A DNA stretch of 34,980 bases from Pseudomonadota bacterium (GTDB lineage Bacteria > Pseudomonadota > Alphaproteobacteria > Rhizobiales > Xanthobacteraceae). The stretch covers positions 1 to 34,980 of the forward strand of contig JACQAE010000104.1 of NCBI GenBank assembly GCA_016195095.1, written 5' to 3'. The number at the start of each line of letters is the position of its first letter. Position 1 is the stretch's first letter. The notes under the pieces are model-generated. The model was not told the origin of the DNA, searched no databases, and saw only the letters and a list, made by a program, of their open reading frames with translations. This document shows, in pieces, positions 16,520-22,773 of this stretch. Position numbers and translations under genes: made by a program.

Positions 16520-17312
16520 CCGGTATTTTTTCGACCTGACGCAGCCGGAGATCGCCGCGCAGTTCAAGAAGAACCCGCTGGTGATCCTGCCGTGTGGCAG
16601 CGTCGAGCAACACGGCCCTCACCTGCCGACCGGCACCGACACGCTCGCCGCCAACGTCATCAGTCACGCGGTGGCCGAACGCATGGACGGGCTGGTGCTG
16701 CCGAACACGCCGTTCGGCGTGACGCCAATGCACGCGCCGTTCGAGGGCACCATTACGCTCACGCCCGACACCTACATGCGCCTGGTGATCGAGGCATGCG
16801 CCTCCACCGCCAGGCATGGCGCCAAGGAGCTAATGATCGTGAATTGGCACGAGGGCAACATTCCCTCGCTCGCTATCGCCGCCGAGTCGCTGCATCGCGA
16901 CCACGGCATGAGCGTGCTCACCGTGCAGGCCTGTTACGTCGCGGAGGAACTTTACGGTCATTCCTGCGGCGGGCTGACCCACGGCGGCGAGATCGAGGCG
17001 CTCGCCGTGCTGGCGCACCGGCCCGACCTCGTGCATCTCGACCGCATCGAAAATTCGTCGGACCAAAGCCACGGCCACAAGATGGACAAGCTGCGGAGGA
17101 CGCGCGCCTATCAACCGGTGCTGACCGACATCCGCTCGATCGCGCCGACCGGCTGGTTCGGCAGCCCGGAGCACGCCACCGCCAATATGGGCCAAAAGAT
17201 GCTGACCGATATCGCTGACGCCATTGCGAAAGAGGCGCTCGATATCTTCCGTCAGTTCGACGCGGTGCAGGGCGGGGCGCGTGAGATCAAGCAATTGCGA
17301 CAGGTGGGCTAA
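16509..17312 (+). CDS. Creatininase-family amidohydrolase/lactonase
   Basis: 267 residues from ATG 16509, chosen for the GGAAGG ribosome site; an in-frame start at 16470 would lie deep in the upstream gene. Metal-binding motifs in order: LPCGSVEQHGPHLPTGTD (Glu, His and Asp ligands, about 28-45), VNWHEGN (about 117, where creatininases usually have NGHGGN) and THGGEIEAL (His/Glu, about 160). The family hydrolyses cyclic amides and lactone-like rings or acts on formamides. The setting after a sugar-type dehydrogenase suggests opening of a lactone, but this is inference. The stop overlaps the next start as TAATG. Confidence 0.85.
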   Translation: MLPSRYFFDLTQPEIAAQFKKNPLVILPCGSVEQHGPHLPTGTDTLAANVISHAVAERMDGLVLPNTPFGVTPMHAPFEGTITLTPDTYMRLVIEACASTARHGAKELMIVNWHEGNIPSLAIAAESLHRDHGMSVLTVQACYVAEELYGHSCGGLTHGGEIEALAVLAHRPDLVHLDRIENSSDQSHGHKMDKLRRTRAYQPVLTDIRSIAPTGWFGSPEHATANMGQKMLTDIADAIAKEALDIFRQFDAVQGGAREIKQLRQVG

Positions 17313-17686
17313 TGGCGCGTTTGTTGAAACAGTCCGAGGCGAAGAAGCTCCGCCTGCCCGGTCGCACGTCGCTGGAGCCGGTGTCGGGCGCGATCGGTTC
17401 AAAGGTTTCCGTCCGCATTGCCGAGCTTGCCGTGCCCAAACCGGGCGATCCGACGCGCGGCCCGCATCTGCACGACGGCTTCGAGGAATGCATCTACGTC
17501 CTCAAGGGCGCTGGCGTGACGGTCGCCGAGAGCGGCGAGATCCCGATCAAGCCGGGTGACATTGTGCTGATTCCGCCGAACGAGAAGCACATGACGCGCA
17601 ACACCGGGAGCGAGTCGCTGGTGCTGCTGTGCTTCTTCGCCGCGCCCGACGTTTCGGCGGGCACCACTGAATTCAATAGCTTCTGA
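17312..17686 (+). CDS. Cupin-domain protein
   Basis: 124 residues, a single small cupin barrel. Motif 1 is GPHLHDGFEECIYVLKG (two His and a Glu as metal ligands) and motif 2 is KPGDIVLIPPNEKHMTRN (fourth His). Such proteins serve as metal-dependent isomerases, lyases or dioxygenases, or as sugar-binding accessory proteins. The ATG shares a base with the preceding stop, so it is translated with the creatininase-family gene. Its place between a hydrolase and a dehydrogenase suggests isomerisation or keto-acid chemistry, unproven. Confidence 0.85.
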   Translation: MARLLKQSEAKKLRLPGRTSLEPVSGAIGSKVSVRIAELAVPKPGDPTRGPHLHDGFEECIYVLKGAGVTVAESGEIPIKPGDIVLIPPNEKHMTRNTGSESLVLLCFFAAPDVSAGTTEFNSF

Positions 17687-17695
17687 TCCTCCGCA

Positions 17696-18664
17696 ATGTC
17701 CAACCGAGTCCTCTGCCTTCGCCCCGAAGCCGATTTCACGCGCGTCGATGCCGCCGCGCCGAAAGGGCTTCAGGTCACCTACCACGCCCCCGCCGATACG
17801 CAGGTGGCGGCACTCATGAAAGCGAGCGACGCGCTGGTGATCCCGGCGGTGGGCCCGAAGCTCGCGCCGGAACTTTTCGAAGGCACGGCGCTCAAGATCG
17901 TTCAGGTCACCGGCGCGGGCGTCGACCGCATCGACCAGGCGGCCCTGTCACGTCTCGGTACTCCGGTTGCTAATGCGCCGGGCGGGAGCAACAGCGCGGT
18001 GGCGGAGTATGTCGTGACCACCGCGTTGCTGCTGCTGCGGCGATTCGCTTGGGCAGACGCGGAGATCAAGGCCGGCAACTACGCCAAATTCCGCAGCCGA
18101 ATGTTGGCCGACAACCTTGCGGGGATCGAGGGCCTCCAGGTCGGCTTGATCGGCTTCGGCACCATCGGCCGCGCGGTGGCACAGGCGCTTCATCGCATGG
18201 GCGCGAAGGTATGTTTCTTCGATCCGGCGGCGGGCGCTGCGACACCCGATGCACGCGCCGTCCCGCTGGACGAATTGCTAGCGACATCTGACGTGGTGTC
18301 GGTGCATGTGCCGCTCCTGCCCGCAACGCAAAACATGATCGGCGAGCGCGAGCTTGCGCGCATGAAGTCCTGCGCGGTGCTAATCCAAGCCTCGCGCGGC
18401 GGCATCGTCGATGACGCGGCGCTGGCGGCGAACCTGGCCGCGGGTCATCTCGGCGGCGCCGCCGTCGACGTCTATTCCACCGAGCCGCCGGCGCCCGACA
18501 ATCCGTTGCTCAAACTCACCGGCGAAGCCGCGTCACGGCTGCTGCTGACACCGCACATCGCCGGCGTCACGCGGCAGGCCTCGGCATTCCTGTTCCGTTC
18601 GGCGTGGCAGAATGTCGAGCGTGTCCTGATCGGCAAAGAGCCGCCGCTCAACCGGGTATATTGA
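17696..18664 (+). CDS. D-isomer-specific 2-hydroxyacid dehydrogenase
   Basis: 322 residues. The NAD-binding domain (about 100-290) has GLQVGLIGFGTIGRAVAQAL. Catalytic residues are visible: the Arg in IQASRGGIVDD, the Glu in YSTEPPAPDNPL and the His in LLTPHIAGVT. The flanking substrate domain includes VQVTGAGVDRID. It interconverts a 2-keto acid and a D-2-hydroxyacid with NAD(P)H. Resemblance to phosphoglycerate or glyoxylate reductases is only general. It follows the cupin gene by 9 bp and closes the GntR-linked operon; a hairpin follows. Confidence 0.9.
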   Translation: MSNRVLCLRPEADFTRVDAAAPKGLQVTYHAPADTQVAALMKASDALVIPAVGPKLAPELFEGTALKIVQVTGAGVDRIDQAALSRLGTPVANAPGGSNSAVAEYVVTTALLLLRRFAWADAEIKAGNYAKFRSRMLADNLAGIEGLQVGLIGFGTIGRAVAQALHRMGAKVCFFDPAAGAATPDARAVPLDELLATSDVVSVHVPLLPATQNMIGERELARMKSCAVLIQASRGGIVDDAALAANLAAGHLGGAAVDVYSTEPPAPDNPLLKLTGEAASRLLLTPHIAGVTRQASAFLFRSAWQNVERVLIGKEPPLNRVY

Positions 18665-18678
18665 AACAGGCATAGACT

Positions 18679-18717
18679 GAAAAACCGTTTGCGTGCGACT
18701 CGAAGCCAAGGTTTTTC
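18679..18717 (+). terminator. Terminator-like hairpin after the catabolic operon
   Basis: GAAAAACC (18679-18686) pairs with GGTTTTTC (18710-18717), a perfect 8-bp stem with a 23-base loop and a T-rich 3' side, 14 bp after the last stop. The long loop makes it a moderate call. Confidence 0.4.
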
Positions 18718-18772
18718 TTCTATCTCGCTATTCGGCGTGGGGAACGCGGTGCAAGATCGTCTACGGTTTGAC

Positions 18773-19066
18773 CTAAGCAATCATCGCGAAGCCTTGAATT
18801 TCCAACAACTTTTCAGCTCTTCCGGCGCCGTGACGATAATCAGCTCGCTGGCCGGGAAATTATCACCAAAAATTTCTTTTCTGACCCGGGTAAATTGTTC
18901 GCCATAGCGAATGTCGGTGACAACGGCTATCATGGTGACACTATCCGCGAGCTTGGCGCCGGATTCTGAGAGCGTTGCGTCCAAGCGCCGGAAAATTTCC
19001 CGAACATGGCCTTTAAAATCGCTCGCGAGCGACTTGCCGATCGCGTCCTCCGCAGCGGTCTGGCCG
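18773..19066 (-). pseudogene. RidA (YjgF/YER057c/UK114)-family remnant
   Basis: The minus frame reads GQTAAEDAIGKSLASDFKGH, VREIFRRLDATLSESGAKL, ADSVTMIAVVTDIRYGEQF and IFGDNFPASELIIVT, the middle and C-terminal part of a RidA-family protein. Near 18830 the frame shifts; homology resumes as KLLEIQGFAMIA with a stop at 18773-18775. The N-terminal beta strand is missing and a stop lies just upstream (TAG near 19068). RidA proteins deaminate reactive enamines/imines, and relatives often sit in amine or aromatic catabolic clusters. Confidence 0.7.
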
Positions 19067-19224
19067 GCGAGCTAACGATCGTCCCGCCTGTCGTGACGAC
19101 GGCCTGAGAGTGGCGCCTAGCCTGTGATCTCTCGCGCGTGATGTGTCGCGTGGCGTGCTGCTTATCGGCGTTTTGCGTCAATTTGCTCTCCCCCCTCCGC
19201 GTCCAGCGATCCAGTCTAATCATT

Positions 19225-19235
19225 CGGTATGACGA
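19225..19235. promoter_or_regulatory. GntR operator-like word O3
   Basis: CGGTATGACGA is identical to 14563-14573 inside operator O1 and lies about 160 bp upstream of the RidA remnant. It may be the leftover operator of that gene. Eleven bases alone are weak evidence. Confidence 0.3.
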
Positions 19236-19490
19236 TTTATCTACAAACCGAAAATGAGGTCGCGATTAAAACAGAATTCAAACGCCGGCGGCATCGGGGG
19301 CGGGCGCCAATTCATTTGGTGTGTTCAGCCGCCGTCCGCGGCATCGCATTTCGACTTCACGCTGGAAGTCCTGCATGAAGAAGTTTCGCCGAGCGGCTTT
19401 CGACACGCCCCCCACGGTCGCTTGCCTGGAATCGCCGCCTGGCGGCTTGCAGCGTTTGTCGCGACGCGCCTTGCAAAGCCGCAAGCTGAA

Positions 19491-19511
19491 TAGTACAGTA
19501 ATATTGTAGTC
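19491..19511. promoter_or_regulatory. GntR operator-like word O4
   Basis: TAGTACAGTAATAT aligns with TAGTACGGTATTAT in O2 (12 of 14). It lies about 260 bp upstream of the broken tctC gene, suggesting that this binding protein once belonged to the same regulon. Confidence 0.35.
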
Positions 19512-19772
19512 TGGTCATACGTTGATCGAACGTTTCCGATGCCGACAGATCGCCTGCGGTGCTTCGCGCCGAAGATTTACCCCTCGTCAAACCGATGTCC
19601 GGGCGCTGATTGATGCCGGAGATCGTTCTGCAGGACGTAATTCAAGTCGTTCTCCTCACTGCGTGGCACGACGACGTTCGCTATCGCGGCGCCGCGAGGT
19701 CGGCCTGGTGCGAGGGACGCAGATATGGGCCGCGCACGCCGTCAATCTGATCAATTGACAAGAGGAAAGGCC

Positions 19773-20757
19773 ATGTTTCTCACACGAGTGTTTATCGCTC
19801 TGCTGGCTGCTGGGCTCAGTGGCATCGTTATGTTGGATGGCGCCGGCGCTCAGGAATATCCGTCCCGGACGATCACTTTCGTGGTTTCCTTTCCAGCCGG
19901 AGGATTGTCCGACACCGTGGCGTGATCGATGGCCCAGGAGCTGCAAAGGCGGCACGGCCGATCCGTCATCTTTGACAACCGCAGCGGCGCGTCCGGCATG
20001 ATCGGCGCCGGCTACGTCGCGAAATCGGCGCCAGACGGATATACATTGCTGATCAATGCCGTGGCCGACGTGACCGTTCCGCATTACCTGGCAGAACCCT
20101 ATGACATCAGGCGCGACTTCAGCGCGATCGGAATGGTTGCCGATGGACCGCCGCGCGTTCTCGTGGTCAGGTCCTCATCGCCTTACAAGACGGTGCAAGA
20201 GCTTGCCGCGGCCGCGCGCGCCAGCCGGGGAAAGTTGACCTTCGGCGGCTCAGGCCGCGGCGCGTCACCGTCGATTGCTGTATCTCGGCTTAAATCCATG
20301 GCGAACATCGATGTCGTCGAAGTGCCTTATAGGGGGGAGCACAAGCCGCTATCGCGGTGCTTGCCGATGAAATCGATGCCACGTTTGCGTTTCTAGGGAT
20401 CGCCAAGCGGCTGTCAGACACTGGGAAGCTTTATGTTCTCGCTCTCACAACAAGAAGACGCAGCCCGGCGTGGCCCAACTTGCCGACGATGATAGAAACT
20501 GGATTTCCAGGATTCGAACACAACGGATTCGTCGGTCTTACGGGTCCAGCGAAAATGCCTTCCGGCATCGTCAGTGGGCTGAACACGGAATTGAACGCGG
20601 TTGCGTCGCAGCCAGACTTCCGTGATCGCTTTGCCGCGCAAGGCATGCAGCCGCCGCCGGGAAAGAACAGTCCGGAGGATTTTACGCAGTTCATAAAGGA
20701 CCAAGTGGCCATGCACGGCGAACCGGCAAACTGGCCGTCAAGAAGGCGCCGCCCTGA
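19773..20757 (+). pseudogene. TctC/Bug-type solute-binding protein, broken
   Basis: ATG 19773 follows AGGAAAGG and opens a Sec signal (VFIALLAAGLSGIVMLDGAG) and the family start EYPSRTITFVVSFPAGG. A TGA at 19923-19925 interrupts SDTVA-SMAQELQRRHG, where Arg is expected, so CGA to TGA is the likely change. Homology continues in frame (DNRSGASGMIGAGYVAKS, APDGYTLL, VVEVPYRG), shifts near 20330 (VLADEIDATFAFLG, WPNLPTMIETGFPGF) and shifts again near 20725 to end GKLAVKKAPP at a stop 20755-20757. Apart from three lesions it spans the full family length, so decay is recent. The intact paralogue is at 10678-11667. Confidence 0.88.
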
Positions 20758-20840
20758 CGTTGGACCGGCCGCTTCCGAGGCGTTTGGGTCTTACCTGATG
20801 CGGCAACTGCCGCACGATATGACAATGGCGGAAGCATTTG

Positions 20841-21671
20841 ATGCTTGAGCTCTACAATTTTTCGCAGTCGACCTGCAGCCAGAAGGTGCGCATCTGTCTC
20901 GCCGAGAAGAAGCTTGATTGGGTCGACCGCCGGCTGGTCTCCAAGGACCGGCACCATATCTCGCCCGAGTATCTCAAGCTCAACCCCAATGGCGTGGTTC
21001 CGACGCTTGTCCATGACGGCGCGCCGGTCATCGAGTCTTCCGTCATCGTGCAATACCTCGATGACGTCTTTCCCGATCCGAGACTTACACCGGGCGATCC
21101 CAAAACCGTCGCCCAGATGCGGGCATGGGTGATTTTCGTCGAGCAGGTGCCGACCCCGGCCGTCCGCTACCCGTCCTTCCAGCACGGCGGTCTAATGCAA
21201 AAATTTCAGGCAATGTCGCGCAAGGAATTCGAGGCAACCATTGTCCGTCGCCCACTCAAGTCGCGGTTCTACCGGCGCATGGGACAGATGGGCTTCCCGC
21301 AAGAAGACATCGATGATGCTCTTGACGATATACGCAAAACCGTTTGCCGCATGGAGATAATGCTAAGGGGATCGAATCCTTGGCTTCTCGGCGAGCAGTA
21401 CACCATCGCCGACATCTGCGTCGCACCCTTGATCGACCGGATGCAGGACATGGGCTATTCCGGCCTATGGGAGGCGGACCTGCCTCATGTCACCGGCTGG
21501 CTCCGCCGCATGAAAGCACGCCCGGCCTACACCACGACATTCTATTGGGGCAGCCGGCTGTCCGAACAATATCCGGATATCGCTCACGCGCATGGCGAAG
21601 AAATCGTGCGGGCGTTGCAGCGCTCGAGCGGCTCACCATCCGTGAGCACTACAATTTCATCGGCAATATGA
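20841..21671 (+). CDS. Glutathione S-transferase-family protein
   Basis: 276 residues from ATG 20841 with GGAAG upstream. The N-terminal thioredoxin-like domain (about 1-80) has LYNFSQSTCSQKVRICLAEK (candidate catalytic Ser/Cys near 10-13), LNPNGVVPTLVHDG (cis-Pro loop) and ESSVIVQYLDD (the Ser that contacts the gamma-glutamyl group). The C-terminal helical domain (about 95-250) includes LLGEQYTIADICVAPLIDR, the capping-box region. It would conjugate or reduce an electrophilic substrate with glutathione in the cytoplasm. It follows the broken tctC by 83 bp in the same direction and may have been its operon partner. The substrate is unknown. Confidence 0.88.
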   Translation: MLELYNFSQSTCSQKVRICLAEKKLDWVDRRLVSKDRHHISPEYLKLNPNGVVPTLVHDGAPVIESSVIVQYLDDVFPDPRLTPGDPKTVAQMRAWVIFVEQVPTPAVRYPSFQHGGLMQKFQAMSRKEFEATIVRRPLKSRFYRRMGQMGFPQEDIDDALDDIRKTVCRMEIMLRGSNPWLLGEQYTIADICVAPLIDRMQDMGYSGLWEADLPHVTGWLRRMKARPAYTTTFYWGSRLSEQYPDIAHAHGEEIVRALQRSSGSPSVSTTISSAI

Positions 21672-21863
21672 CGACGCATTCACGCGGCAGCCATGTCGCC
21701 CCAAATCAATAACTGCCATCGGCCACATTGCCACCCATCATCGTGCCGAAAGGCGGCATAGAGTTCCTGCAGTTGTAGAACATCGCTGCCGAGGAATTGG
21801 CCTGCGGCAAGTCCGGAAATCCTCGGGGCGATCTCGGCTTGTTTTACTCTCAGATTTTCCCCT

Positions 21864-21995
21864 CAGGACCACCTCAAACTGACGCCGGCCGACGTCTACT
21901 TCTGGCGCGGTCGAACCATTCTGCTGGAAAGAGAAAGGATCAAACGCCAAACCATTCAACACCGACGCTTGCTGTACAAAACTCACGTCGCGTAA
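21864..21995 (+). pseudogene. IS3-family transposase, C-terminal tail
   Basis: The frame reads QDHLKLTPADVYFWRGRTIL, LERERIKRQTIQHRRLLYKT, HVA, stop. The LTPADVYFGR...ILLERERIKR pattern is the common end of IS3-group integrase-core transposases. No catalytic region survives upstream. The following 80 bp, ending GACGGACAGTA near 22072, may be the terminal repeat of the lost element. Confidence 0.7.
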
Positions 21996-22093
21996 AATCA
22001 AACCAGATGCGCCAGAATCTCCATTAGATCAGGACGCCCCCTGTCTCAAAATCTCCGACGACGGACAGTAAGCGCTTTATTGAATTGATTTTC

Positions 22094-22113
22094 TTTGAAC
22101 TCTCGGTGCACAC
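22094..22113 (+). repeat. Direct repeat B, right copy (integrase arm-site candidate)
   Basis: Matches 3118-3137 at 19 of 20 positions in the same orientation. It lies 48 bp inside repeat A's right copy, mirroring the left end where B is also inside A. Confidence 0.4.
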
Positions 22114-22161
22114 ATTCTGCACAAGGCGCCTTCTAACGATCTGAAAAACTTAAACTCTCGC

Positions 22162-22194
22162 TCCACTCCATCAAGGGCGCCACGGCGAATCTAT
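22162..22194 (+). repeat. Direct repeat A, right copy (att-core candidate)
   Basis: 27 of 33 positions match 31-63. Beyond this point the window has no mobile-element debris, so it may mark the right boundary of the island. Confidence 0.35.
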
Positions 22195-22431
22195 GCGCAT
22201 CGACGTTCAAAGGTTCAAGCTATCCTCTCACTGGCGACGCTCGCCCACATGCGGCCGCCCAATCGGCAAAAAATGTACGCTTCTATATCTGGCCAAATTT
22301 TCGGGCGCACACAACGGGTGGAACACGAATTGCCGACGTCGGGGATATAACCGGCACATGACATCCGCGACGCGAAATATTGCGCGGCGCACAATCGGGG
22401 CACGAACCGACCCTCCCCGTCTTGAACGCCG
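22195..22431. other. Non-coding stretch between island edge and backbone
   Basis: About 240 bp downstream of the YjbR-type gene with no recognisable gene, repeat or clear terminator. Confidence 0.4.
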
Positions 22432-22764
22432 CTATCCGCCGCGGCGCGGCCGCTTCTTAGGCAAGGCGTGCCTCCAGGCCATCTCGATCGCATTTGACAA
22501 CTCGGCCACATCGAGCGCCGCCAGCCTTGTCGTCGTCCAACCCTGCTTGCCCCAAGCATTGGGCAGGGGCGCGAAGACGTCCGGCGCCAACAGGCACTTG
22601 AACTCCTGTTCCTCAGGCGCAAGCTTAAGGTTGGCGGTTTGGCCATCCGATGCAAGCGTCGCATAGATCTTGGCGACCTTGAACGCCGTGCGGTCGAAAT
22701 GCGGCGCTTCGGTCGTGCCGCTTAACGTACGGGCTATCCGGCGCATATCGTCGGCGTTTGCCAT
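22432..22764 (-). CDS. MmcQ/YjbR-family protein
   Basis: 110 residues from ATG 22764. The sequence has the YjbR/CyaY-like pattern: RRIARTLSGTTEAPHFDRTAF at the start, then KIYATLASDGQTANLKLAPEE and a C-terminal GKQGWTTTRLAALDVAELSNAIEMAWRHA. The fold is small and DNA-binding-like, but the role of the family is poorly defined. It starts 9 bp after the stop of the large molybdoenzyme gene and is probably on the same transcript. A basic KKRPRRGG tail could contact nucleic acid. Confidence 0.8.
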   Translation of the reverse strand: MANADDMRRIARTLSGTTEAPHFDRTAFKVAKIYATLASDGQTANLKLAPEEQEFKCLLAPDVFAPLPNAWGKQGWTTTRLAALDVAELSNAIEMAWRHALPKKRPRRGG

Positions 22765-22773
22765 CAAGAAAAC

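Larger units (their letters stand above)
19067..19772. other. Gene-poor stretch with operator-like words
   Basis: About 700 bp in which I find no convincing gene. It contains CGGTATGACGA at 19225-19235, exactly as in O1, and TAGTACAGTAATAT at 19491-19504, 12 of 14 identical to the core of O2. Short open frames lack recognisable homology. A good ribosome site, AGGAAAGG, at the right end belongs to the broken tctC. Confidence 0.5.

Noticed and set aside
19254-19493. Plus-strand open frame in the gene-poor stretch
   Set aside because: No family resemblance in any part, and the opposite strand is equally open; not supported as a gene.
21738-22001. Minus-strand open frame that looks conserved
   Set aside because: It is the antisense of the IS3 transposase tail; the plus strand carries the real LTPADVYF...ERIKR motif.
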